The notes under the pieces are model-generated. The model worked only from the letters and a program-made list of their open reading frames with translations, did not search any database and was not told the DNA's origin. The translations under genes were made by a program, and so were the position numbers. Below, piece after piece: positions 1 through 6,913 of a DNA stretch of 64,000 bases (positions within the stretch are counted from its first letter, which is position 1; every line of letters starts with the position of its first letter). Source of the stretch: Candidatus Thorarchaeota archaeon (GTDB lineage: Archaea; Asgardarchaeota; Thorarchaeia; Thorarchaeales; Thorarchaeaceae); assembly GCA_016839245.1 (NCBI GenBank), contig JAEOUN010000051.1, positions 12,666-76,665 of the forward strand, read 5' to 3'.

Positions 1-952
1 GAGCTTGGTTGAAGCACAGGTATTGAATTTGAGGACCTAATCCATCAAAGACTTGTATGTTATTTGTATTCATAAATGTTTGAATCTGATTCGCTGTTAG
101 CTGATTAAATGCAATATCAATTTCATTTGTTGTCATGGCTGCTGCAAGCGCTGTATCTGATTGATAGACCTTAATTACAATTTCATTGAAATTTGGCATC
201 CCTGATTCATTGTCCCAGTAATATGGATTGGCAATTAAGTGAATTTCAATATCCGACAAACCTACTCTTGACCAATCATCAAGAAGATAGGGTCCAAGTC
301 CACAAGGATGACTCAATCTTGGATTTCCCTCAGAATATAGTACTATCTGATCCATAGGTGCATAGTTAGGATCAACCATAAAACTAGGTGGACTTGCCAA
401 TATTTGCAGGAATGGTGCAAATGAAATCTTGAGATAGAATCTGACGACGTATTCACTCATAATAGTAACGTTGTCAATGATGGAGTCATACTCCATGGTG
501 AGTTGTGGACCATCAGGTTCGAGGAGCCCTTCACCAGTGAGGTTACAATTTCTGTCGAAAGTATATTTCACAACAGAGGCATTGAATAATGATTTATCCT
601 CAAAAATTACTCCCTCTCTTAGATAAAAATCCCAAATTTTACCATCTCCGGAAGCGTTCCAACTCTCTGCAAGTCCCGGTATGATATCTTCAGATCCTGC
701 AATCGATCCTGGCTTTATCTCTACAAGTCCTGAGCTTAAACATGAGATTATATTCCATCCAACCAAATCATATGCCTTGGCGATATCCAAGCAGTACGCA
801 ATACTTTCTGTCGTTCCAACAACAATAGTTTTGGTATCCTCACTAGATGTATTGGTATAATAAACTGGATGAAAAGCAGACATAGATGTTGAAGTCATCC
901 CAAGCAAGATGATTGCAAGTATTAGAAAACTTGCTAGTGAAATTTTCCTCAT
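1..952 (-). CDS. Solute-binding protein of a peptide-type ABC importer, 3' part outside window
   Basis: Seen: from ATG at 952 the minus strand is open for about 317 codons and runs off the left edge, so the C-terminal part is missing. A strong SD (GGAGGT, complement of 961-966) lies 8 bases before the ATG. Residues 1-25 form a signal peptide (basic MRK, a hydrophobic stretch, then small polar residues). Family 5 extracellular solute-binding signatures follow: GLAESWNASGDGKIWDF, YTFDRN, GLGPYLLDDW and NPYYW. Family knowledge: such proteins capture oligopeptides, nickel or sugars outside the membrane and hand them to a Dpp/Opp-type permease. The permease and ATPase genes would be expected left of the window. 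The substrate cannot be told. Confident about the family. Confidence 0.88.
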   Translation of the reverse strand, partial: MRKISLASFLILAIILLGMTSTSMSAFHPVYYTNTSSEDTKTIVVGTTESIAYCLDIAKAYDLVGWNIISCLSSGLVEIKPGSIAGSEDIIPGLAESWNASGDGKIWDFYLREGVIFEDKSLFNASVVKYTFDRNCNLTGEGLLEPDGPQLTMEYDSIIDNVTIMSEYVVRFYLKISFAPFLQILASPPSFMVDPNYAPMDQIVLYSEGNPRLSHPCGLGPYLLDDWSRVGLSDIEIHLIANPYYWDNESGMPNFNEIVIKVYQSDTALAAAMTTNEIDIAFNQLTANQIQTFMNTNNIQVFDGLGPQIQYLCFNQA

Positions 953-960
953 AGCTGTTG

Positions 961-966
961 ACCTCC
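961..966 (-). promoter_or_regulatory. Shine-Dalgarno site of the solute-binding protein gene
   Basis: The complement of ACCTCC at 961-966 is GGAGGT, 8 bases ahead of the ATG at 952. It fixes the start at the beginning of the signal peptide. Confidence 0.75.
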
Positions 967-1165
967 ATACACATTCTGTTTTCATAATTTCATAGTTATC
1001 TTATTTTCTGTTTAAGCGAAAAATAGTTCTATTCAGGTGATATTTATTCAATTACTCCTTCAAAGATACCCTTAAGAGTCACGATTTTTGGCCACTACCC
1101 CAAAGCATACCGCAATCTAGGTTGCACAACAGTGCAAAAAATGAGAAATTTGCCTAGAATGACGG

Positions 1166-3556
1166 ATGGTGAATCGAACTATGCAACTATTCGAGACTTT
1201 CCTAAACGATATGTCGCTAATTGAACAGATAATGATACTTACTGTTATTGCGGCAGCATTTGTGAGTCTCGCGTATGCTTGGTGGTTACGAAAAGGCGTT
1301 CTTGCGCAGGATAAAGGTACTGAGCAGATGCAAAATGTCTGGAACGGTATCAGGGAAGGTGCACTCTCATATTTACATAGGCAATTGAGGACGATTGTTC
1401 CGATTTTGTTCGTGCTAGCTATCCTTCTCTTCTTCACTGTGTACATAACAACACCTGAGCGCGGTACTGAAGTCCTCTTTGGTAATACTGAGGCTGGACG
1501 TATCATTGTCGGTGTTGGAAGGTCTCTTGCTTTTGTCCTCGGTGCAAGCTTCTCCTTAATTGTTGGACAACTTGGCATGCGTATCGCTGTTGAGTCTAAC
1601 ATACGAGTCGCACAAGCTACACGCGAAGGAACTGACAGGTACAATCGTGCTTTAGCAATCTCATACCGTGGTGGTACTTTTACAGGAATGTTGACAGATG
1701 GACTTGGTCTACTTGGAGGTACTGTAATTTTCATCATCTACGGAATAGCAGCTCCTGATGCACTTCTCGGATTCGGTCTAGGTGGTACCCTTCTTGCTCT
1801 CTTCATGAGAGTAGGCGGTGGCATCTATACTAAGGCTGCTGATGTGGGTGCTGATTTAGTTGGAAAAGTGGAACAAGGACTTCCAGAAGATGATCCAAGA
1901 AATGCTGCAGTGATTGCAGATTTGGTCGGTGACAATGTTGGTGATTGTGCTGGAATGGCAGCTGACATTTTTGAATCATATGAAGTAACTATTGTCTCCT
2001 CACTTATTCTTGCTATCGTTTTGTACCTTGAAACACTTGATGGTACATTTCCAGTTCTACCTGGTGGTGCATTGGCAGTTGTTGTCTTCCCATTATTTGT
2101 GAGAGCTATTGGAGTTATCTCATCAATGATTGGAACTATTATGGTTCCTGTCTGGCCTAAATTACTCAAGAAACGTGCAGTCTATGCTGAAAAGGCAATG
2201 TTTCTCTCTTACGAAGCATCTAGCATCTTTACAATTTGTTTGACTCTATTATTATCATGGTTCTTTGTAGGTGACTTGAGGTTTGGTATCTTGATTGCTG
2301 TAGGTGTTATGCTTGCAGTGTCATTCAATCCAATAACAAGTTACTTCACATCACTCAAGAAAGCGCCTGTGAAGGAGATAGTAAAGTCAACTGACACAGG
2401 TACTGCGACCATGATTCTGTCCGGAATTGTTGCCGGCTATGAATCAACAGTTGCTGCACTTGTGGTCATCGTTACAACATTTGGAATCGCTACAGTCTTA
2501 TTCATGCCCGGAGTAGCTGCTATATTCTCACCATTCTTCGTAGTTGGTGTTGAAGGCAATCTCTGGATACTTTACGGTATTGCATTGATTGGTATTGGAA
2601 TGCTGTCACATACTGGTAATAATGTTGCAATGGACTCATACGGTCCCATCAGTGACAATGCTGCCGGTATTGGTGAACTCTCACCAGGCGACTTCGACAA
2701 GGAAGCTATGAAGACGATGGCTGAACTTGATGCTGTTGGAAACACAACCAAGGCCATTACAAAGGGCGTTGCGATTGCATCTGCTGTGATTGCAGCAGTA
2801 AGCCTCTTTGATAGTTTTGTTGTTGTCGCAGGCCTAGAACATCTCCTGCTCGACGATCCAAGAGTGTTTTCAGGGCTATTATTAGGCGCGGCATTACCTT
2901 GGTTGTTCTCTGCAGTCAATATCAAAGCAGTCACACGTGCTGCAGGTCAGATGGTCAAAGAAGTCCGTAGACAGTTCAAGATACCTGGTATCCTTGAAGG
3001 AACTGTTAAACCAGACTACGACAGAGCTGTTGATATTTCCACGACAGCTGCTCAGAAAGAGCTTGTTTCTCTTGCAGCTTTGACTGTATCAGTACCTCTT
3101 ATTGTAGGTATACTCTTTGGTGTTGAAGCTCTCGGAGGCTTTCTGGGTGGAATCATCGTATCTGGTCAATTACTTGCTGTCTATATGTCTAATACTGGTG
3201 GTGCGTGGGACAACGCCAAGAAGTCCATCGAAGATGAAGTATGCGACCCTGAACATAACAAAGGAAAAGGATCTGAGCGCCATAAATGCGGAGTTGTCGG
3301 TGATACTGTTGGTGACCCACTAAAGGACACTGCAGGTCCAGCACTCAATCCTATGATCAAAGTTGTCAACCTACTTGCACTAATCTTGGCTCCAATCTTA
3401 GTCATGATTCAGACCTCTGGTACAACTGAAATGTTGATTGCAGCAGTAGTTGCACTCATCGTTCTCTTTGCTATGACCATTTGGTCCATCCGAAAGAGTA
3501 TGAAAGAAGCTGACTTTGGTATGGAACAAGAAGAAGCAGTTGAAATGACCCAGTAA
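1166..3556 (+). CDS. hppA: Membrane-bound proton-translocating pyrophosphatase, K+-independent type
   Basis: Hydrolyses PPi and pumps H+ (possibly Na+) across the membrane. The 796 residues form about 16 hydrophobic helices. Seen: the substrate-site loop KAADVGADLVGKVE followed by DDPRN and GDNVGDCAGMAADIFESYE near residues 225-270, the second site around DSYGPISDNAAG, and the C-terminal GDTVGDPLKDTAGPALNP. The diagnostic loop reads GNTTKAITKG with Lys at residue 529. In this family Lys at that place (Ala in the other class), with Thr three residues on, marks K+-independent enzymes. The ATG at 1166 has no clear SD; the ATG at 1184 is an alternative start. It diverges from the solute-binding protein gene and is followed by a strong terminator. 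It would recycle PPi from biosynthesis into ion-motive force. Confidence 0.96.
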   Translation: MVNRTMQLFETFLNDMSLIEQIMILTVIAAAFVSLAYAWWLRKGVLAQDKGTEQMQNVWNGIREGALSYLHRQLRTIVPILFVLAILLFFTVYITTPERGTEVLFGNTEAGRIIVGVGRSLAFVLGASFSLIVGQLGMRIAVESNIRVAQATREGTDRYNRALAISYRGGTFTGMLTDGLGLLGGTVIFIIYGIAAPDALLGFGLGGTLLALFMRVGGGIYTKAADVGADLVGKVEQGLPEDDPRNAAVIADLVGDNVGDCAGMAADIFESYEVTIVSSLILAIVLYLETLDGTFPVLPGGALAVVVFPLFVRAIGVISSMIGTIMVPVWPKLLKKRAVYAEKAMFLSYEASSIFTICLTLLLSWFFVGDLRFGILIAVGVMLAVSFNPITSYFTSLKKAPVKEIVKSTDTGTATMILSGIVAGYESTVAALVVIVTTFGIATVLFMPGVAAIFSPFFVVGVEGNLWILYGIALIGIGMLSHTGNNVAMDSYGPISDNAAGIGELSPGDFDKEAMKTMAELDAVGNTTKAITKGVAIASAVIAAVSLFDSFVVVAGLEHLLLDDPRVFSGLLLGAALPWLFSAVNIKAVTRAAGQMVKEVRRQFKIPGILEGTVKPDYDRAVDISTTAAQKELVSLAALTVSVPLIVGILFGVEALGGFLGGIIVSGQLLAVYMSNTGGAWDNAKKSIEDEVCDPEHNKGKGSERHKCGVVGDTVGDPLKDTAGPALNPMIKVVNLLALILAPILVMIQTSGTTEMLIAAVVALIVLFAMTIWSIRKSMKEADFGMEQEEAVEMTQ

Positions 3557-3574
3557 TTCAATTGAATTTTTAGT

Positions 3575-3610
3575 GGTGGTACTTCAGTACCACCCTTCTC
3601 TCTTTTTTTC
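3575..3610 (+). terminator. Hairpin plus T-tract terminator after hppA
   Basis: GGTGGTAC (3575-3582), a four-base loop and GTACCACC (3587-3594) form a perfect 8-bp stem. A pyrimidine run ending in seven T follows, just after the hppA stop. Confidence 0.8.
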
Positions 3611-3672
3611 CCCAAATCGACAACCTTTTTTGATAAGTCTGGTATGTTATTCTACCACCTAAGAGGGGGAAT

Positions 3673-4833
3673 TTGAATTTGGATGGTGCGCTAACTCCTA
3701 GTAACCATATGGAAGGGCATGAATTCACGGTATGGTCTTTAGCAATCACGCCAGATGGCCAAAGAATCGTCAGTGGCGGACAGGATACCACAATTCGAAT
3801 ATGGGATTTTGCTACAGGTCGTGAACTTTACAAATTTGTCGGTCACGATGGACCTGTATATCGATTAGTAGTGATGCCAGATGGTAAAAGGCTTGTATCT
3901 ATTGCTGACAAAGATCTCGCTGTAAAAGTCTGGGATCTTGAAAAATTTGAATTGATTAGTTCACTAGCTCCGAACTCTGCACATGTCACCGCACTTTCTG
4001 TCAGTCCCGATAAACGGTTCATCGTCACAGGTGGCGAAGATGGAAAAGCACGCTTCTGGGATGTTGATAGAGGTGTTCTCCTACGGACAATTGAACATGA
4101 CCGCCCTCTCTATAGCATGATGATTAGTCCTGATGGTCGGCACCTACTCTGTGGAAGTAAGCGCAATCCTGGAGAAAGAGACCCAGGTACAGTATGGGTC
4201 TGGGATTTTGAACTTGGAGTTTTAATCAGAACACTAGATGGTCATAAGGGTCATGTTACTGCAATCACCATGACAGCTGATTCTCGATACATTCTTACTG
4301 CAGATCAGGACGGCTATCTCTATCTCTGGGACCTAGAGACTGGAACACTACTAAGAACTATGTCCGGACATAAAGGCCCGGTGTTATCTATACATATCAC
4401 TTCTGATAACCAACATATAATCAGTGGATCTATCGATGGAACAGTCCGTGTCTGGGTCTTAAGAGGCGGAGTTCTGCTTGCAGATTTGAAACACACAGAT
4501 AACATTCATTCATTGATTGTAACTCCTGACTATCGACATGTAATCACTGGTTCTATGGACGGACTTGTAGAGATATGGGATTTTGATTTTGAAAGCCCAT
4601 GGATTGACACTTCAAGAGAACTCGCAGAAGAAGCAAAAGCCGAACTAGAGGCTTTTCGAATGGTGCAAATGAAGAAAGTAATGACACGTTATGAAACACT
4701 TCCTCTCTTTCGATTAGCTACTCTTTTGCGGTTTACGAGTCTTGAGGAACTTGAAGATTGGCTTCTTGATCTTCCTCCAGAGATGTCTGTTAAGATTGAT
4801 GGGCAGGTTCTTGTGATTAGGAAATCAACATGA
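3673..4833 (+). CDS. Seven-bladed WD40 repeat protein with C-terminal winged-helix-like tail
   Basis: Seen: seven consecutive WD40 repeats (about residues 13-310), each ending in a WD-like dipeptide (RIWDF, KVWDL, RFWDV, WVWDF, YLWDL, RVWVL, EIWDF) and most starting with GH or equivalent. They should close into one beta-propeller, normally a protein-interaction platform. Residues about 311-386 are not WD40: a charged helix (AEEAKAELEAF) is followed by a small alpha/beta unit, LPLFRLATLLRFTSLEELEDW then KIDGQVLVIRK. This resembles a winged helix of the kind that ends PCI and ScpB-like domains; that is my inference. There is no signal peptide, so it is cytosolic. The start is TTG at 3673 or TTG at 3679, both after the SD GAGGGG at 3663-3668; ATG at 3709 would also keep every blade. 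The partner is unknown. Confidence 0.9.
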   Translation: MNLDGALTPSNHMEGHEFTVWSLAITPDGQRIVSGGQDTTIRIWDFATGRELYKFVGHDGPVYRLVVMPDGKRLVSIADKDLAVKVWDLEKFELISSLAPNSAHVTALSVSPDKRFIVTGGEDGKARFWDVDRGVLLRTIEHDRPLYSMMISPDGRHLLCGSKRNPGERDPGTVWVWDFELGVLIRTLDGHKGHVTAITMTADSRYILTADQDGYLYLWDLETGTLLRTMSGHKGPVLSIHITSDNQHIISGSIDGTVRVWVLRGGVLLADLKHTDNIHSLIVTPDYRHVITGSMDGLVEIWDFDFESPWIDTSRELAEEAKAELEAFRMVQMKKVMTRYETLPLFRLATLLRFTSLEELEDWLLDLPPEMSVKIDGQVLVIRKST

Positions 4834-4911
4834 TTTTCAAACATAGCTCTCCGATTTGTGTTGATCATACTGATGGGTTGGGTTCACTTTGACCATGAAT
4901 CAAAAGGAGGG

Positions 4912-5020
4912 ATACGGGCCTAATGCGGAAAAATTAGGGAAAGTAGTCCTACAAGGAGTAGGAATAATTCGCGTGGTTAGGAGGGGAGTTTGAAGTTCTC
5001 CGCATTAGACCCTATGGTAT
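4912..5020 (+). ncRNA. Candidate structured RNA, copy 1 of a tandem pair
   Basis: Seen: a 14-base arm at 4916-4929 (GGGCCTAATGCGGA) pairs with 4999-5012 (TCCGCATTAGACCC), 13 of 14 pairs. Outside it ATAC/GTAT can add four more pairs. Inside are an AATTA/TAATT helix and the hairpin TCCTAC-AAGGA-GTAGGA (4948-4964). The single-stranded part holds TCGCGTGGTTAGGAGGG (4969-4985), repeated exactly in copy 2, whose pairing arms have a different sequence. Different arms that still pair, around an identical loop, suggest an RNA fold and not a mobile inverted repeat. The strand is uncertain. It lies between convergent protein genes and matches no RNA family I can name. Confidence 0.6.
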
Positions 5021-5072
5021 ATTCATTTTAATATTATATTAAGGATTATGTTAGGTACATTTGGAAAAATAA

Positions 5073-5100
5073 AATTGAGTAATTACTCAATTATAATAAA
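5073..5100 (+). promoter_or_regulatory. 20-bp perfect palindrome overlapping a TATA-like box
   Basis: AATTGAGTAATTACTCAATT at 5073-5092 is its own reverse complement. It overlaps the TATA-like TTATAATAAA at 5091-5100. A TATA box here would start transcription near 5120, a few bases before structured element 2. The arrangement looks like a repressor operator on that promoter (inference). Confidence 0.5.
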
Positions 5101-5134
5101 CTGGATAATTACAACTACTGAGACTGAGTACAGA

Positions 5135-5242
5135 AAAATATAGGGATTCGATTCAGAATTTGAAGAGCTGCTGATTTTGCAGCATTACTCATCGCGTGGT
5201 TAGGAGGGAGATTAAAGAAATCGGAGAATCGAATCCAATTTT
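5135..5242 (+). ncRNA. Candidate structured RNA, copy 2 of a tandem pair
   Basis: Seen: GGATTCGATTC (5144-5154) pairs perfectly with GAATCGAATCC (5226-5236). AAAAT (5135-5139) and ATTTT (5238-5242) extend the stem past a small bulge. Inside are the hairpin GCTGC-TGATTTT-GCAGC (5167-5183) flanked by GAG/CTC, the shared core TCGCGTGGTTAGGAGGG (5192-5208), and a short GATT-AAAGA-AATC hairpin. Architecture matches copy 1 (outer stem, one inner hairpin, conserved loop) although the arms differ. It is followed by an AT-rich stretch containing CTATTTTTAATGG. It could be a riboswitch-like or protein-binding RNA; I cannot assign a family. Confidence 0.6.
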
Positions 5243-5357
5243 AGTTTCAGCTTGAAGTTTAATAAATCTATTTTTAATGGTAAAAATTAATATAATAAAT
5301 GTAAATGATGAGAGTATTTATAGTGTCCACTAAAATGAAGGGGATGCAATTCTTAGA

Positions 5358-5717
5358 TTAGTATCCCCACTCCTGTCCCAATCGCTGACGGTACCATCTC
5401 TGTCCTCTTTTTGTAAGAGAATAATCTCCGCCAATTTGCACAACCAGATCCATGCTCTCCATATTCTGTAATACTCCAAAGAGCTTATCATCGGATGCAC
5501 CAGTAACCTCTTTGAGCTTGGTGAATGACATCTTACCATTTCGCTTGAGATGTTGGGCTATATCGAATTTTCCAACTGCTCGTGACTCAGTCCTGGTAAC
5601 TATATGTCCACAGTTTGTGCATAGTAGATCACCCTTGTGGTCATCTCGGGCGACCTCTTTACTCCCACAAATTGGGCAGGTCGTTTTTGCAAATCTTAGT
5701 GAACGTTTATGCGACAT
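5358..5717 (-). CDS. Zinc-ribbon plus winged-helix protein (TFIIB/TFE-like)
   Basis: 119 residues from the ATG at 5717; a TTG at 5729 would add only four residues. Seen: an N-terminal zinc ribbon with CPIC at about 14-17 and CTNC at about 33-36, of the TFB/TFE/RPB9 style. A winged-helix region follows (about 50-110: FDIAQHLKRNGKMSFTKLKE, KLFGVLQNMESMDLV, GGDYSLTKRGQRW). The combination suggests a small transcription factor. It is downstream of and co-directional with the 166-residue protein at 5781-6281, probably one operon diverging from the mini-gene cassette. The product may be that locus's regulator (inference). The DNA target is unknown. Confidence 0.78.
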   Translation of the reverse strand: MSHKRSLRFAKTTCPICGSKEVARDDHKGDLLCTNCGHIVTRTESRAVGKFDIAQHLKRNGKMSFTKLKEVTGASDDKLFGVLQNMESMDLVVQIGGDYSLTKRGQRWYRQRLGQEWGY

Positions 5718-5780
5718 GATTACGACCAATTTGACCTTCGACCTTTGCTTGATAAAACTAACGAAACGGTATTGTATTCC

Positions 5781-6281
5781 TTAACTATCAGCGAGGTTTT
5801 TGAAGAATGATTCATAGTCAATTTCAAAGGGAACTCTCATTCCAAGCCGAACTTGTTTTTTATCTTGACTTATTTCCACATAATCCATACTCTGAAGGTC
5901 TCTTAAATCCTCCATTAATCCACGTAATGCTTTCTTTCTGAATTCACGGACTCGGTCAATGCTCACCCATCCTCCCTCTTGATATGCCAATGTGATAACT
6001 ATCAGTAATGTAGCTGCCAGTCTATCAGATAAGGTAGTACTCTCTTGAGATACATCCGGATGTTCTGTTGTGTCAATATAGAACACTCCTGCTATGGGAC
6101 TATGCTTTATACAGAGCCCTAGTGGTTTGATATTCTCATGCAGGCTGCCCAATAGTTGGAAAAGGATGTGCCTTCCAACATCCTCAGGAAGTCCCAATGC
6201 ATCGAGCATATCCTCTATGCTTGCGCCAATCGGATTACCTGCTCTCGTTAGGAGTTTGACTAGAACTGTATATTCATTCAT
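5781..6281 (-). CDS. Uncharacterised protein with winged-helix-like halves
   Basis: 166 residues, not recognised. Seen: the ATG at 6281 follows SD GAGGTG (complement of 6291-6296) with about 9 bases spacing. There are no membrane segments and no cysteine cluster. The N-terminal half (LLTRAGNPIGASIEDMLDAL, LPEDVGRHILFQLLGSL) and the C-terminal half (GGWVSIDRVREF, ALRGLMEDLRDLQSMDYVEI) each look like winged-helix units. That layout is shared by ScpB and Nse/MAGE proteins, so a kleisin-associated role is one possibility, with SMC and a kleisin 2 kb away. The other possibility is a regulator of the divergent mini-gene operon. Both are inference. Confidence 0.65.
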   Translation of the reverse strand: MNEYTVLVKLLTRAGNPIGASIEDMLDALGLPEDVGRHILFQLLGSLHENIKPLGLCIKHSPIAGVFYIDTTEHPDVSQESTTLSDRLAATLLIVITLAYQEGGWVSIDRVREFRKKALRGLMEDLRDLQSMDYVEISQDKKQVRLGMRVPFEIDYESFFKNLADS

Positions 6282-6308
6282 GACTATCTACACCTCTAGC
6301 TTGTTTCG

Positions 6309-6318
6309 TATAAAATCT
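6309..6318 (-). promoter_or_regulatory. TATA-like box for the minus-strand regulator operon
   Basis: The complement of 6309-6318 reads GATTTTATAC, about 28-37 bases ahead of the ATG at 6281. This gives a very short leader. Weak support, position only. Confidence 0.35.
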
Positions 6319-6351
6319 AATCTTTTTCTGTATCAAAAGCGCCCTCGAGTT

Positions 6352-6380
6352 AGTCACAATATGTGACTTCATTATGTGAC
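6352..6380. promoter_or_regulatory. Palindromic operator with an extra half-site between divergent promoters
   Basis: AGTCACAATATGTGACT at 6352-6368 is a perfect 7+3+7 inverted repeat (GTCACA-ATA-TGTGAC core). The half-site ATGTGAC at 6361-6367 recurs at 6374-6380. The cluster sits between the two divergent starts (6281 and 6439). It is the natural binding site for a dimeric regulator that controls one or both operons (inference). Confidence 0.6.
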
Positions 6381-6398
6381 CCCAAAAAGTGGCTTCGG

Positions 6399-6406
6399 TA
6401 TATATA
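6399..6406 (+). promoter_or_regulatory. TATA box of the mini-gene/MFS operon
   Basis: TATATATA at 6399-6406 lies 33-40 bases ahead of the first ATG (6439). Archaeal initiation about 26 bases downstream would give a leader of roughly 10 bases, which agrees with the lack of an SD in front of the first mini-gene. Confidence 0.6.
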
Positions 6407-6438
6407 CTAATTCTGAACAGTATTCAGTGTGAACTATT

Positions 6439-6543
6439 ATGGCTCTGACAAGGAATAACTCAACCATCCCGAAACATTATGCAAACCGTCGTGGCATCAG
6501 TACCGACGCTATAACCTATGCTTACATTACAAATGTGAGGTAG
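6439..6543 (+). CDS. Mini-protein 1 of the tandem cassette (34 aa)
   Basis: Seen: ATG at 6439 to TAG at 6541, product beginning MALTRNNSTIPKHY and ending RRGISTDAITYAYITNVR. The C-terminal motif R-x-I-S-T-D-A-I-x2-A-Y-I matches mini-proteins 3 and 4. Synonymous codons differ between the copies (CGT/AGA for Arg, GAC/GAT for Asp, ATA/ATT for Ile), so the peptide and not the DNA has been kept. No SD precedes it; a TATA box fits a nearly leaderless mRNA. There is no signal peptide or transmembrane segment. It is first in an operon with three more mini-genes and an MFS exporter. Function unknown. Candidates are a secreted peptide precursor, a regulatory leader peptide, or a small cytosolic protein. 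Confidence 0.62.
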   Translation: MALTRNNSTIPKHYANRRGISTDAITYAYITNVR

Positions 6544-6549
6544 ATAAGA

Positions 6550-6678
6550 ATGAATAATGAAGAACAAAGAATTGGTTTCATAGTATCTGATCCCTCTTTG
6601 ATTGATAAATGGTCACCAAGTGGTCGAAGAACTGGTCATTCTAGCTCAGAAATAGCATATCCTGTGACCAAACTATAG
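6550..6678 (+). CDS. Mini-protein 2 of the tandem cassette (42 aa)
   Basis: Seen: ATG at 6550 follows SD GAGGT (6537-6541) with 8 bases spacing; that SD lies in the last codons of mini-gene 1, so translation can be coupled. The stop is TAG at 6676-6678. The product begins MNNEEQRIGFIVSDPSLIDK and ends GRRTGHSSSEIAYPVTKL. It is the most divergent member: it shares the RR-G, S-S-E-I and Y positions with mini-protein 1 but lacks the clean STDA core, so membership of the same family is inference. No transmembrane helix or cysteine. Confidence 0.55.
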   Translation: MNNEEQRIGFIVSDPSLIDKWSPSGRRTGHSSSEIAYPVTKL

Positions 6679-6694
6679 GAAGGTGTGAATTATA

Positions 6695-6808
6695 GTGACA
6701 AGAAACAACAATAATGAATTAAATCAAATCAATAGGGAAAGTCGACTTCTCCGAGTTCAGTCAACAGAAGCCTTGGCTCGAGCGTTTATCATCAATTTGA
6801 GGGGTTAA
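6695..6808 (+). CDS. Mini-protein 3 of the tandem cassette (37 aa)
   Basis: Seen: GTG at 6695 is preceded by the purine-rich SD AGGAAGGTG (6678-6686) with about 8 bases spacing. The stop TAA is at 6806-6808. The product begins MTRNNNNELNQ and ends LLRVQSTEALARAFIINLRG. The C-terminal motif R-x-Q-S-T-E-A-L-x-R-A-F-I aligns position by position with mini-proteins 1 and 4. TRNN at the N-terminus also recurs in mini-protein 1. Same operon. Function unknown. Confidence 0.58.
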   Translation: MTRNNNNELNQINRESRLLRVQSTEALARAFIINLRG

Positions 6809-6809
6809 A

Positions 6810-6908
6810 ATGAGTCAGCATCGGTTTGACATGACACCTCGAAAATGGAATATTGAAAGACGCAAAATTTCTACTGATGCTATTTTACGATCATATTTTC
6901 GGAGGTAA
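6810..6908 (+). CDS. Mini-protein 4 of the tandem cassette (32 aa)
   Basis: Seen: ATG at 6810, one base after the stop of mini-gene 3, with SD GAGGGG (6799-6804) inside that gene's end. The stop TAA at 6906-6908 overlaps the SD of the MFS gene (GGAGGT, 6901-6906). The product is highly basic: MSQHRFDMTPRKW then NIERRKISTDAILRSYFRR. RRxISTDAI is identical to mini-protein 1 at eight of nine positions although most codons differ. Tight packing makes coupled translation through to the exporter gene likely. Confidence 0.6.
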   Translation: MSQHRFDMTPRKWNIERRKISTDAILRSYFRR

Positions 6909-6913
6909 CTCAT

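Noticed and set aside
1117..1737. Long minus-strand open frame inside hppA
   Set aside because: Shadow of a gene with full pyrophosphatase motifs on the other strand.
4895..4993. 32-codon frame through structured element 1 (MNQKEGYGPNAEKLGKVV...)
   Set aside because: Element 2 has a stop in the corresponding frame and no start, while both keep the stems, so structure explains the region better.
5215..5240. T-arm-like GGAGAATCGAATCC
   Set aside because: No acceptor, D or anticodon arms around it; it is the 3' arm of structured element 2.
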